From a virus, in IMG/VR virus record IMGVR_UViG_3300030118_006080, positions 6,978 to 27,282 of that record: a stretch of DNA of 20,305 bases; one strand, given 5' to 3'. The notes below the pieces were generated by a model, which saw only the letters and a list, made by a program, of their open reading frames with translations, did no database searches and was not told where the DNA came from. The position numbers and the translations under genes were made by a program. Of the stretch, positions 1 to 9,004 are shown piece after piece (the stretch's first letter is position 1; the number at the start of each line of letters is the position of its first letter).

Positions 1-3000
1 TAATATCTGATGATGAGAACGCAGTAATATCTCCACCAACATGAAGATCATTATTGATTCCAACACCACCAGCAAATGTTGCACCACCAGTTGTTTTACT
101 AGTTGAGTTTGTGGTTGACTGGACTGCAAGAGTTCCAGATACTGTGGTTGAATCACTTGTTGCATTACCAAGTGTCACATTACCATCAACATCAAGAGTT
201 CCACTTATATCAACGTTGTCGTTAATATCAACTAAACCACCTGCAGAATCTAGTACAAGATTACCAGATATCGTATCAATAGTATTTGCAGTTGTTTGTG
301 CAATCTTTACATTACCAAATTCGACAGAACCACCATTAAATGTGCCAGTAACTGTTAAGTCTCCACCAATAAATACACTCTTTGCAATACCAACACCACC
401 TGCGATTACCAAATCACCTGTAGATGTAGATGTTGCTTGAGTTCCTTGAGTAAGATTAATTGTCTTTGAGAATGATGTAATCGCATCAAATCTAACATCT
501 TGACTGAACGCAACTGGGCCATCAAACTGAGATAAAATTGTTCTTGATGTTCCACCCTCAACTTTAAGTCTTTCTTTAATTACAACTTCATCAAATACAA
601 CACTTAATCTTGATGGGTCTTCACCTGTTACAGTTGGTACAGGAGCATCAAATGTTTTCTCTTGTCCAGTTGCGGAACTAACTCTCTTATTACCGATGAA
701 GAAGTCACCTTCGTTGTTCATACCAGTGTAAACAACCTGTCCACATGACCTTTCTTGTGATTGAACTAAGAACTCCTCTCTTTCAGATAATGTTTTAGTC
801 TGAACTTGTGGTAAACCAGTTGAATAGTTACCAGGACCGTAACCAATATATTCAAAGGTATGTCCAGAAGCACGAATAATTGATGGTCTTCTAAATTCAA
901 TCGGTATTGGTTTAATTTTTCTAATTAATGAACCTGCCTCATGTTCTGCTTTTCTACTTCCTAAAGCACCACGGACTACATTAATTTCATTTAATAATGA
1001 ACCAGACATTTCAGAACTGGTAACTCGCATTATTTCACCATCTATTTCAATATAAGAACCTAGAGGGAATCTGATAGCAGTTCCAATTCCAGCATTTGGA
1101 ACAACCACTTGAACAGCACTTCCACTTGTTAAGTTGGCTTGTAGAGTTAGAGTTTCATTATCATAAAATGATAAACCTCTTGTGCCAAGATTTTCGTTTT
1201 CTTCATCAGAGGTTGCATCTCCTGCACTCATACCTGTTCTTAAAACAAATGCACCATTTAAGTTTGCATCTGTTTTAGCAGAAAATGTGTTTACTCCTAC
1301 TCTTTCTTTAACTGTAAAATCACCAAGTTTATTGTTTGAACTATCAACAATTCTAAATGGACTTCCAATTACTAATCCGTGTGCTGAACTACAAGTAAAT
1401 GTAGATACACCACTTACAGATTCAAAATCATCTGATGATATTGCAACAGCAGGACCAAGATTGAGTGCAAACTGACCTGCTAAGAATGAAGGATCTCCAG
1501 TAGTTGTAGCAACTGAAATCGTTTTTGTAGATGGCACAGATGCAATTCTATAAAATCCATCTGTTATAGTACCAACACCCGTAACTTGAACTACATCACC
1601 AATATTTGTTGATAATCCAACTGATGTAAATGTAGCAGCCGCACCAATAGATGGTGAACCTATAAATGTTGGATCAAATTCTAATTTTTCAGCACCATAA
1701 CCTGAACCACCATCTATAACATCAAAATTTGTAATTGAACCACCAGAAACTACAACTTTTGCTGTCGCACCATCCCAAGTGGTAGTTCCCTCATTAAATA
1801 ATTTAACATTCTCATAAGTTCCATTAGTGTATCCAGTTCCTCCTGTAAAGTCAGAATAAGTTACAATACCACTCAATCCATGCTCTCTGTCAAATGTAAT
1901 GGTTGTGACACCAGTTGTAGAATCAAAGTTGGTAATTTTAAGTGCTGTTCCAAAATCTTGTAGTAATTTGTCAGTTGCTTCTCTGGTGATACTATTTTTT
2001 AAACTATTAGTTACGACATCACCAATTGGATTTCTTTTTGCGAATGAAACTGCTGATGGTGGATTATCATTCTCATTATCTTTATCCTGTTGTGGATATA
2101 AATCTGTAACATTTTGACTATATTTTTGATCTGTAAATTCTTCAACAACTGTATTGTCTGCCTTCAAGACATATAAGTGATAGATACCGTCTTGAACATC
2201 CTTAATATATTCACTAATTACCTCACTTCGATATATGTAGAAATTAGATAATAAATCATTTCTTTGGAATCTTGGTAAATCTGTTGTTCTCGTTGTCGTA
2301 TCACTTGTAAAATCACCTGTTGTATGAGTTTTACCAGTAGTGTCTGTTATAGAGTGTTGAAACTCTTTGTCATTTGTAATTGCAGTGACATTAAATGTTC
2401 CATTAAATGCAGAATTACCAACACCTGTTGTGTTAGCAGAACTTTTAACATTTAAAATATTAATCTTATCATTAACATTCAAATTATGAGGTAATTCAGT
2501 TCTAACTGTAACTGTGTTTGAAGATGTAGAGCAAGTGCTTATGAATCTTGGATTTCTATTGAAGAAAACATCGGATGCTGTAATGGTTCTATCTGAAAAA
2601 TCTGTATTTGCACGAACACCTGTTGAACTTGATTCCTGTATTACAAATCCGTCATTAGGGTCTTTAGCATTAGCAGCTTCTTTTGGAACTACAACACGAA
2701 CAGTGTAAAGTCTTTCATCTAATGAACGTGGGTCAACAGTTCTTGAAATAAATGATACATTACTCTTTGAAGTTAAACCGTTTACACCTTGAGTAGAAAA
2801 TTCTGTAAAGATATCATTTGTGGTGTGTGTATGTAAAAACCAATTCTTATTGATTGTATCAAATTGGATTGGTGAACCAATATCACCTGATGATTTATCT
2901 GATACTCGACTTTCTATGAATAGTTTAGTTCCTTTAAATACTGTAATTGGAACATCATTTTGTGCGTTTGTTATTGATGATGCAAGTTTTATCTCTGTTC

Positions 3001-5104
3001 CAGAAACTCTTATAGCAAAATATACTGTATTAGGTTCTATATTTTCGGGTAAATCACCATCGTCACTAAAAATTCTAACTTTTTCACCTGTTTGAATAGT
3101 ATGAGTTCCGATAGTGAAAATATTTGATGCCGCTGCGTCATCTTGAACCTCAGATGGCCCAGACTCAACTCTAAATACTTTTTTACTTACACTAGTTCCT
3201 GTAACTACTGATGCACCTGTACTCACGATACTGTCAGTCATAACGATTGATGCTGTTTTAACTGTACCAGTATTCAGTGATACTACGTCTGTTTCTTTCG
3301 CACCAACACGATAACCTTGAATTACAACAGGTGGTTTATCATCAACATCATTAAATCCGAATAGGTATAGATGACTTGAAATACCGACTGATGTGGTAAG
3401 ACCAACATCAAATGCTTGCCAATCAACATTGACAGGTTCACCTGTTATCGCTTTAGGTGTAATAATGTTACTGATAAATGCTGTATCGTCCTTACTAAAC
3501 GCAACATTTTTAAATCCATCAGATGTAAGTGCTATCTGTCCAAAGTTTGAGTTAGAGTTTGTAACTGATGCGTCACTACCAGATTCAGCAGAGAAATGAC
3601 GATTAAATCCAATCGCAAACACTGATACGATTTGCATAATCGCATCGTTTTTCATGGAGATATGTGCAGTCTTCCACCCAGTTCTATAAACTGCGTTAGA
3701 ATCTAAATGATATACTTTGTTAGGATCTAGTGAGGATGACTCTTTAGGTAAAGCAGCACCTTTTGCTAGATTAATGGTTATACTTTCAAATTTTCTTGAG
3801 GATGAGTTATATTTAACAAACGCTCTGTCGTCTTTTTGAAGTGAAATACCAGTGAACTGTGCAACGACAATACTCTTAAATCCTGTTGCTTTTGAACCGT
3901 CAGCTAACACACCATTCATACCAAATACAGAACGAAGTGATACGTTGAAAATATATGGAGAAGCACCTGTTACTGTATCAGTTTCAATTGTAATGGTTTG
4001 ATTTGTTGTTTTTTGTGGAGTAGCACGGAGTCCCTGTGGAACTGATGGTAACAAATAAGTAAATTCTGTTTCAGATAGAATACTTTGTACTTTTGTTGAT
4101 ATATTATATGGTGGTTCTGATACACCATTTATTTTTATTGGTGTTCCACTACTAAAACCATGGGCTGTTTCCGTTGTAACAGTTACAACGTTACCTGCTG
4201 TATTTCCACTTCCAGAAAAAATATTTGAAATTACTATTGGATCTGATGCAAAAGCACCGACAATTTCAAACTCAGGTCTTTGAGGTGCAAAACCCTCTGG
4301 ATTTGTGGGAAACTTTTCTTCAATATCTCTAGTCGAAGCGATATTAAATGCATTAGATAATTTACTGTAATATATTTCTAAATCTGTAAGATTAAATCTA
4401 TCAACTGTATTAACACCATCTGCATACTCAAAACAAGTTAATTTGTGGTGAGAAAAACTTGGAATTGATTGATTATTTGCTGAGAAATCAACTGGATCAG
4501 TATATACTAATTTATTCTCGTTAGCATCAAAAATAGAGAACTGCCAAAAATAGCAAGTACCTGTAACTCTGAATATTGCTGTTGCAGGTGCTGATAAGTC
4601 TGTTGGATTTGGAACATATTTTGGTTTTATTTTTGTCTTTCTTAAATCTAGTCCGACAATAGATGTACCACGAGGAACAATTACACCTCCATTAATACTA
4701 TTAAATTTGTAAAGTATATTATCTTCTTGATCTATATCAAAATTAGAAGTGAGATTTAGTGTGAGAGTCGTTGCAGCATCAGACTCTGCACCAGATGGTG
4801 AAACTGCTAAAGCATTATTTGCATTTGATGGATTTACTTTTATACCAAAGCCTGGTCTATTATCAATTTCATGCTCGCCTGGATATATTAATATTGTTGT
4901 TCTTTCTATTAAATCATTATTTTTTCCCAATACATATGAAAATCTAGCAGACTCAAGTAAAGCTCTTTGAATCGTCTTAAATGGTTGTGCCAGTGAATTA
5001 CCTTGATTCGTGATTGCATCAGTAGAATCAATGTCATTTGGATTCACATAAAGAATACGACCTTCTGTATTCTTGATAAAATTCTCTAGTTTATTAAGAG
5101 GCAT
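1..5104 (-). CDS. Giant tail-fibre/baseplate-associated structural protein (partial, C-terminus outside window)
   Basis: The frame is open from an ATG at 5104 to the window edge, about 1,701 codons without a stop, so the C-terminus is missing. Residues 20-90 carry a DSTDAITNQGNSL...PFKTIQRAL segment and then ILIYPGEHEI. This resembles the start of pectate-lyase-like beta-helix phage tailspikes. Near residue 1,400 is the block EFRRPSIIRASGHTFEY, then YGPGNYSTGLPQVQTKTL and FLVQSQERS, which I recognise from very large structural proteins of T4-like cyanophages. The last 160 visible residues are fibre-type, with two GGVGI motifs 110 residues apart. A virion role as a fibre or baseplate appendage is inferred from these features and from the collar gene upstream. 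Adhesin or enzyme activity cannot be shown. A weak late-like box (ACTAAATA, 5137-5144) lies before the gene. Confidence 0.85.
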   Translation of the reverse strand, partial: MPLNKLENFIKNTEGRILYVNPNDIDSTDAITNQGNSLAQPFKTIQRALLESARFSYVLGKNNDLIERTTILIYPGEHEIDNRPGFGIKVNPSNANNALAVSPSGAESDAATTLTLNLTSNFDIDQEDNILYKFNSINGGVIVPRGTSIVGLDLRKTKIKPKYVPNPTDLSAPATAIFRVTGTCYFWQFSIFDANENKLVYTDPVDFSANNQSIPSFSHHKLTCFEYADGVNTVDRFNLTDLEIYYSKLSNAFNIASTRDIEEKFPTNPEGFAPQRPEFEIVGAFASDPIVISNIFSGSGNTAGNVVTVTTETAHGFSSGTPIKINGVSEPPYNISTKVQSILSETEFTYLLPSVPQGLRATPQKTTNQTITIETDTVTGASPYIFNVSLRSVFGMNGVLADGSKATGFKSIVVAQFTGISLQKDDRAFVKYNSSSRKFESITINLAKGAALPKESSSLDPNKVYHLDSNAVYRTGWKTAHISMKNDAIMQIVSVFAIGFNRHFSAESGSDASVTNSNSNFGQIALTSDGFKNVAFSKDDTAFISNIITPKAITGEPVNVDWQAFDVGLTTSVGISSHLYLFGFNDVDDKPPVVIQGYRVGAKETDVVSLNTGTVKTASIVMTDSIVSTGASVVTGTSVSKKVFRVESGPSEVQDDAAASNIFTIGTHTIQTGEKVRIFSDDGDLPENIEPNTVYFAIRVSGTEIKLASSITNAQNDVPITVFKGTKLFIESRVSDKSSGDIGSPIQFDTINKNWFLHTHTTNDIFTEFSTQGVNGLTSKSNVSFISRTVDPRSLDERLYTVRVVVPKEAANAKDPNDGFVIQESSSTGVRANTDFSDRTITASDVFFNRNPRFISTCSTSSNTVTVRTELPHNLNVNDKINILNVKSSANTTGVGNSAFNGTFNVTAITNDKEFQHSITDTTGKTHTTGDFTSDTTTRTTDLPRFQRNDLLSNFYIYRSEVISEYIKDVQDGIYHLYVLKADNTVVEEFTDQKYSQNVTDLYPQQDKDNENDNPPSAVSFAKRNPIGDVVTNSLKNSITREATDKLLQDFGTALKITNFDSTTGVTTITFDREHGLSGIVTYSDFTGGTGYTNGTYENVKLFNEGTTTWDGATAKVVVSGGSITNFDVIDGGSGYGAEKLEFDPTFIGSPSIGAAATFTSVGLSTNIGDVVQVTGVGTITDGFYRIASVPSTKTISVATTTGDPSFLAGQFALNLGPAVAISSDDFESVSGVSTFTCSSAHGLVIGSPFRIVDSSNNKLGDFTVKERVGVNTFSAKTDANLNGAFVLRTGMSAGDATSDEENENLGTRGLSFYDNETLTLQANLTSGSAVQVVVPNAGIGTAIRFPLGSYIEIDGEIMRVTSSEMSGSLLNEINVVRGALGSRKAEHEAGSLIRKIKPIPIEFRRPSIIRASGHTFEYIGYGPGNYSTGLPQVQTKTLSEREEFLVQSQERSCGQVVYTGMNNEGDFFIGNKRVSSATGQEKTFDAPVPTVTGEDPSRLSVVFDEVVIKERLKVEGGTSRTILSQFDGPVAFSQDVRFDAITSFSKTINLTQGTQATSTSTGDLVIAGGVGIAKSVFIGGDLTVTGTFNGGSVEFGNVKIAQTTANTIDTISGNLVLDSAGGLVDINDNVDISGTLDVDGNVTLGNATSDSTTVSGTLAVQSTTNSTSKTTGGATFAGGVGINNDLHVGGDITAFSSSDI

Positions 5105-5143
5105 CTTCTTATATTCGCCAAAATATTGCTATAATGTATTTAG

Positions 5144-5443
5144 TTAGGCAGATTCTTCCTGTTCGTATAGATATTCCAAATCATCAGGAAGTAGTTCTGG
5201 ATTTTCTAACTTTACTGGAAAATAAAGTGGGTGTAATTCTTCTAACATCAAATACCCATATGCTTTGTACATATACTCTGGATCGTAACAAGGGTTCTCA
5301 TCTGCCACTTGGCATAGATCCTCATCCCATGTATGTCCAAAAGGTAGTTCATCAAAAGTGAATGGGATTCCGTTGATGAAAAACATTTTGACAATCATTT
5401 TACTGTCATCATACCAGCAAAATTTAGTGGAGATTTTGTACAC
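5144..5443 (-). CDS. Conserved-looking small hypothetical protein (up to 99 aa)
   Basis: I do not recognise this protein. The ORF begins with GTG at 5443, or with ATG at 5398, which gives 84 residues starting MIVKMFFINGIPF. Neither start has a clear Shine-Dalgarno sequence, and an in-frame stop lies at 5462-5464, so the true start cannot be much further upstream. The product is acidic and rich in Tyr, Phe and Trp (GHTWDEDL, CYDPEYMYKAYGYLMLEEL) and ends in an acidic tail, DDLEYLYEQEESA. No signal peptide or membrane helix is evident. It lies between the 41-aa gene and the giant fibre gene on the same strand, so it is probably co-transcribed with both. It may be a small accessory factor. The protein-like composition and tight packing support a real gene. 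Confidence 0.7.
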   Translation of the reverse strand: MYKISTKFCWYDDSKMIVKMFFINGIPFTFDELPFGHTWDEDLCQVADENPCYDPEYMYKAYGYLMLEELHPLYFPVKLENPELLPDDLEYLYEQEESA

Positions 5444-5465
5444 AGATTGTAAGCAGGTAAACTAT

Positions 5466-5591
5466 TTAGCCTGCATCATCATTCTCGTGACAGTGTATAC
5501 GCACTATATCATCCACATTATCTTCAATTTTTTCTATTGCTTGACGAATATCATCATGCAATCTTTCTACAGGAGTCTTCTCCTTTTCCAT
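5466..5591 (-). CDS. Small charged hypothetical protein (41 aa)
   Basis: A short ORF runs from ATG at 5591 to TAA at 5466-5468 and encodes 41 residues starting MEKEKTPVERLHDDIRQAIE. The middle (IRQAIEKIEDNVDDIVRI) looks like one amphipathic, acidic helix, followed by HCHENDD. It is the first ORF downstream of the composite promoter at 5613-5649 and sits 22 bp ahead of the 99-aa gene, which supports expression. No family was recognised. It could be a small regulator or a coiled-coil partner protein. The alternative is that it is only a leader region for the downstream genes. Confidence 0.55.
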   Translation of the reverse strand: MEKEKTPVERLHDDIRQAIEKIEDNVDDIVRIHCHENDDAG

Positions 5592-5612
5592 TTTTATTTT
5601 AATTAACCACAA

Positions 5613-5620
5613 TATTTATA
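5613..5620 (-). promoter_or_regulatory. T4-type late promoter box (TATAAATA)
   Basis: A perfect TATAAATA, the T4-like late-promoter consensus read by the phage late sigma factor, lies 21 bp upstream of the 41-aa ORF in an intergenic gap. In DNA this A+T-rich the octamer also occurs by chance; the intergenic position is what makes this copy convincing. It would drive the 41-aa, 99-aa and giant fibre genes late in infection. Confidence 0.6.
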
Positions 5621-5649
5621 TTGTAATACAAACACACTATTAATGTCAA
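5620..5649 (-). promoter_or_regulatory. Sigma70-type promoter (TTGACA, 18 bp, TACAAT)
   Basis: On the minus strand a perfect -35 TTGACA (5649-5644) is followed after 18 bp by the -10 TACAAT (5625-5620). The -35 begins directly after the stop codon of the collar gene. The -10 shares its last base with the late box TATAAATA, so early (host-sigma) and late transcription could start within a few bases of each other. Confidence 0.6.
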
Positions 5650-6570
5650 CTAAGTTTTCATAATGTAGCAAAGTGCATAGTATGGTGGTCTATTTTCATG
5701 TGACTGTCCACCACCTGTACTTCCAGTATCCTCGGAGTTATTTGCACTACCATCTGTACCAACACCAAAATTTCTTGGTTCCTGATAAAAAGATCTGACT
5801 GCGAGGTTTATATTATGAGTATGTGCAGGTATTTGATTGATTGTTAATGTAACACTTTCTGAACCACCAGTGTCATTAACATCATAATCACTATTACTTG
5901 CATCATAACCCACTACAAATCTACCAGATAAATTAGGTGTGCTGTTATTTCCGTCACAAAGAACAAACCCTGACGGAATTGCATCAGCGGCACCTGACCA
6001 TAATATTATCATCCCAGAAACAAATGCCTCAATACCAGAAAGTGCAGATCCGTCACCTGCAAAAGAACCAGCAGTCAATCTGTTTGTACTTGGATTGTAT
6101 TTAAGACCAGCATCAACACGAATTGGGTTATTGCCACTATTATTTTCAACAAAAGTTACAAATTGATCTGCGTTCGTTGAGTTGACATTTGTTCCAACGT
6201 TATTTGCATTCGCTACACTGGTTGTACTTGCATCTATCCAAACGGTGTCAGTGCCATCAGAAGCTAATAACTGACCTGATGTTCCAAAGTCACCATCACC
6301 GTCAAATAATTTACCCTCAACATAAAGACCTGTTCTAACGGTTGCTACTCCAGTAACATCTGCGTTACGACAAGTAATTTCATCTAATTTTATATCACCA
6401 GTAAACGTAACATCACTCGTAAATGATGAAATACCAGTTACTTTTAATGATTTGACAGTGACATCATCATTGTTGAAATCATAATTTAGTTTTCCATAGA
6501 CAAAAAGATTTTCAACTGCTGAATCACCACTCTCAGCTTGTGTAAAAATAATATCATCAGGTCTACTCAT
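5650..6570 (-). CDS. Tail-collar domain fibre protein (gp12-like short tail fibre)
   Basis: This 306-aa protein has two parts. Residues 20-180 are fibre-type beta repeats (VTGISSFTSDVTFTGDI, GTSGQLLASDGTDTVW, AGSFAGDGSALSG) of the kind found in cyanophage tail fibres. Residues 184-305 form a phage tail-collar domain: GMIILWSGAADAIPSGFVLCDG, then TPNLSGRF, an AHTHN motif at 249-253 and the C-terminal block ENRPPYYALCYIMKT. In T4 gp12 the equivalent C-terminal region trimerises and carries His residues that bind metal. Length is shorter than T4 gp12. A short tail fibre or collar fibre bound to the baseplate is the likely role. The start follows AGGACAATAAA, a good ribosome binding site, and comes 2 bp after the stop of the preceding gene. 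Confidence 0.88.
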   Translation of the reverse strand: MSRPDDIIFTQAESGDSAVENLFVYGKLNYDFNNDDVTVKSLKVTGISSFTSDVTFTGDIKLDEITCRNADVTGVATVRTGLYVEGKLFDGDGDFGTSGQLLASDGTDTVWIDASTTSVANANNVGTNVNSTNADQFVTFVENNSGNNPIRVDAGLKYNPSTNRLTAGSFAGDGSALSGIEAFVSGMIILWSGAADAIPSGFVLCDGNNSTPNLSGRFVVGYDASNSDYDVNDTGGSESVTLTINQIPAHTHNINLAVRSFYQEPRNFGVGTDGSANNSEDTGSTGGGQSHENRPPYYALCYIMKT

Positions 6571-6571
6571 T

Positions 6572-7123
6572 TTATTGTCCTACGATTGCTTTTGCGACTG
6601 AAGGGAGAATTGAACTTGCATATGCATTAAGTGTTCTACCTTTTAAAAATAAACCACTCCCTCTAAGTTTTGGTTTTGACCCTCTAACAACAACACATGA
6701 TGATGTTGGATATAAGTTAATATTACTACCAAAGAGTTCCAAATGTGAAGTTGTTTTATTTACATTTCCAACTGTTACTTTCTTTCCCTGCAAAAGTAAT
6801 TCATTAGTCGCATCTAATACTATATTTTGTCCTTTTATTCTTATCCATCCATCAGATGCAGTCATGCACATATCTCCATGATGCGCCATCGCAAAATAAC
6901 TTATTCGACCTGATTTATTTTTTAATCCTGTTTGTATCTCTAATGTTTGTTCAGCATTTATAGTTGCTAAACCACTACCATGAAGTGCTTGTTGATATAC
7001 GACACCTTTGTCAGTCACAGAATATAATTGATATGCGAGTTGCCCTCCAACTCCTACATTACCATTACTTTCAATGACCAGATTAGGACCAAAACCATCA
7101 ATAACTCTACTCTCACTTCCCAT
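6572..7123 (-). CDS. Beta-repeat structural protein, possible spike/needle or baseplate component (183 aa)
   Basis: The sequence has short alternating hydrophobic/polar repeats: TINAEQTLEIQTG, MCMTASDGWIRIKGQNIVLD, NELLLQGKKVTVGN, HLELFGSNINLYP. These resemble the beta-helix or beta-prism strands of phage central spikes such as the C-terminal part of T4 gp5. No enzyme motif is visible. The ATG overlaps the stop of the 616-aa gene (TAATG) and is preceded by a strong GGAGGA ribosome binding site 5 bp away. It sits between the hub genes (gp27-like, gp5-like, 616-aa) and the collar fibre, so it is very probably a virion protein. Needle identity is an inference. Confidence 0.75.
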   Translation of the reverse strand: MGSESRVIDGFGPNLVIESNGNVGVGGQLAYQLYSVTDKGVVYQQALHGSGLATINAEQTLEIQTGLKNKSGRISYFAMAHHGDMCMTASDGWIRIKGQNIVLDATNELLLQGKKVTVGNVNKTTSHLELFGSNINLYPTSSCVVVRGSKPKLRGSGLFLKGRTLNAYASSILPSVAKAIVGQ

Positions 7124-8973
7124 TAATATCCTCCATATCCACCTCCACCACTAGGTGGTGATGATGGTGGTGATGATGGTGGTGGTGATGATGGTGGTGT
7201 CATATCACCTCCAGAATCCATGGCATCATCAGATGGATCAGAATAAGTTGGGGTGGTTGTTGTAGTTGTATCTGTTGTTCTGGTAGATGGGTCAGTTAAT
7301 TTAGTACTAGGTGTGGTAAATGATCTCAATGTTCTCAAACTTTCCTCTGGTGTATTATAAATTATTCTATCATTATCAGAGTGAGTTTTACCTGTCATTT
7401 TATTTCCATTAGGCATCACATGAAAATCACCACTATATGGTTTTCCATCAACGTAACCTACAAAATCAGATTTAGGTGATATACAGTCAATTTGCTGAAC
7501 AGTTGCCTGATCTCTTCTGACTTTAGACATGATAGGTGTTAATATTGCTCCTGTTCCTGTAACAGTCTCGATGTTTAATACTGGTAATGTTAAGTATGCT
7601 TTTTCACTTGGACAAACCTCAGTGATAGTACCGTTCTCGTCAAGTCCACAAATTTCAAAATCTTGAATCTTATCATCTATTTTATACCCAATACCTCCAT
7701 CTTCAACTATGACTTTATCAACATACACCTCAACTGACTCATTTGCAGGATAATTTAATCCCTCTGAAATCATTACAATATCAGTCAATTGACCAAATGT
7801 TGGTGAATTAGGATCTTTATCTATGACTGCTCTGGCGTATGCACCATATCCTTGATCACAATTATCCACGAGTCTTACAAGTGGTTCCTCAGTATATCCT
7901 TCACCTGGATATGTAATATCAACACCTATAATACTTCCAGTTTTGTTTATTTCTTCTGTTAATACATCTATTTCTCCTACTTCTATATTAACATTTTCAA
8001 CTATATTTCCTAAAATAGCTTCAGCAACAGCACCTGACCCATTTCCACCATAAATTTCAACTTTAGGTAGACCACATTTAAGTATATTACCAGAATTACA
8101 TTCCAATTGTTCCTTATCATCTACCTCTGAACCAAAAATTTTAAATTTACCAATATCACCCTCTAAATTTTCAATTGATGTTCCAATATCTGCTACAGCC
8201 TTTGTTGCTTTGTCAAAAGATTTTGTAATGAAATTTTGTACACCTGCCAATTGAGGTTGAGGTTTTGAACCCTTATTTAACTCGTAAGTATTTTGAACAT
8301 GACATTTTCCACCACCACCATTTACACAATTCAATATACCTGATACTTTATTTAAAATATTAAGACCACCAGCAAGAGCATTTTTTACTGAACCAAATCC
8401 CTGACCTATCTTACTGAATAAATTATTGATTGGATTTATGAGTGGACCTACAATAGAATCCATGACATTGATAACTTTGTTCAATATTCCACCAACAAAA
8501 TCCTCGACTGCACATTGTATTGGGTTCAAAATGCCATTTTTAACAATGTTAGTCAGCATATCTTTGAGTGAAAAATTCAATGCACTTTTGACATTCACTC
8601 CAAGACAACCAAAAACATTAAAAAGTTTGTCAATCGGTAAGACTGCTGACGCACTGAAAGCTTTAATTTGAGCTAATGCTGCAATCGGACTAGAAATTTG
8701 ACTGAAGAGAAAACTTGAAACACCAGATAATCCTGTAGAAATAAAACTTACTAACTTATCTTGAAGTAAATCACTCATTTGATTAGTAAATCCCATCGCA
8801 CTATCTGCAATAAGTGCTACAGTTGAGTCAATTTCTTGCGCTAAATTTAAAGCACCACCAAGTCCACCAGAAACTTTACCAATAAAATTGTTGAGAGTAT
8901 TAGTAATTTCTGATGTTACAGGATTAGAACAACGAAGTGATACTGCTACGTCAGCTGCGTATGTGGATGACAT
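7123..8973 (-). CDS. Virion structural protein, 616 aa, hydrophobic N-terminus and Pro/Ser/Gly tail
   Basis: I recognise this only as a protein type found next to the hub genes in T4-like marine phages. Residues 1-220 are rich in Ala, Leu, Ile and Gly and predict long amphipathic or hydrophobic helices (NNFIGKVSGGLGGALNLAQ, LVSFISTGLSGVSSFLFSQI). Cysteines recur along the chain (LRCSNPV, FGCLGV, NPIQCAVE, LNCVNGG, GKCHVQN, LECNSGNILKCGLP, DNCDQG, FEICGL, EVCPSE, QIDCIS). The middle holds two GEGYTEEP/GGIGYKIDD-type loops, common in cyanophage structural proteins. The last 30 residues are almost only Pro, Ser, Gly and Tyr. A late-like box lies 21 bp upstream. A tail-tip or baseplate role is inferred from context. 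Confidence 0.82.
   Translation of the reverse strand: MSSTYAADVAVSLRCSNPVTSEITNTLNNFIGKVSGGLGGALNLAQEIDSTVALIADSAMGFTNQMSDLLQDKLVSFISTGLSGVSSFLFSQISSPIAALAQIKAFSASAVLPIDKLFNVFGCLGVNVKSALNFSLKDMLTNIVKNGILNPIQCAVEDFVGGILNKVINVMDSIVGPLINPINNLFSKIGQGFGSVKNALAGGLNILNKVSGILNCVNGGGGKCHVQNTYELNKGSKPQPQLAGVQNFITKSFDKATKAVADIGTSIENLEGDIGKFKIFGSEVDDKEQLECNSGNILKCGLPKVEIYGGNGSGAVAEAILGNIVENVNIEVGEIDVLTEEINKTGSIIGVDITYPGEGYTEEPLVRLVDNCDQGYGAYARAVIDKDPNSPTFGQLTDIVMISEGLNYPANESVEVYVDKVIVEDGGIGYKIDDKIQDFEICGLDENGTITEVCPSEKAYLTLPVLNIETVTGTGAILTPIMSKVRRDQATVQQIDCISPKSDFVGYVDGKPYSGDFHVMPNGNKMTGKTHSDNDRIIYNTPEESLRTLRSFTTPSTKLTDPSTRTTDTTTTTTPTYSDPSDDAMDSGGDMTPPSSPPPSSPPSSPPSGGGGYGGY
7154..7199. repeat. Low-complexity GGTGGTGATGAT tract encoding a Pro/Ser tail
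   Basis: On the plus strand this is a GGTGGTGATGAT-type trinucleotide tract. On the coding minus strand it reads CCA/TCA codons for PPSSPPPSSPPSSPP near the end of the 616-aa protein. Such tracts can change length by replication slippage. Confidence 0.7.
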
Positions 8974-8993
8974 TTTTTATAATATGTTAAATT

Positions 8994-9001
8994 TATTTAT
9001 G
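8994..9001 (-). promoter_or_regulatory. Late-promoter-like box (CATAAATA)
   Basis: CATAAATA, one mismatch from TATAAATA, sits in the 31-bp gap between the gp5-like gene and the 616-aa gene, 21 bp before the ATG. Position favours function; the mismatch at the first base lowers confidence. Confidence 0.4.
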
Positions 9002-9004
9002 TGG

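Noticed and set aside
54-5000. Many plus-strand ORFs of 60-130 codons opposite the giant fibre gene (for example 54-440, 1182-1475, 2820-3095, 4749-4970)
   Set aside because: They are antisense shadows of one long continuous minus-strand frame with clear protein-family blocks; their translations are low-complexity Pro/Ser/Thr/Leu strings without ribosome binding sites.
4800-5104. Polysaccharide-degrading activity of the giant protein
   Set aside because: The N-terminal segment looks like beta-helix tailspike starts, but I could see no set of catalytic residues, so only a structural call is made.
5134-5606. Plus-strand ORFs 5134-5361 and 5358-5606
   Set aside because: They overlap the minus-strand 99-aa and 41-aa genes and the composite promoter and give unconvincing, Ile/Leu/His-rich translations.
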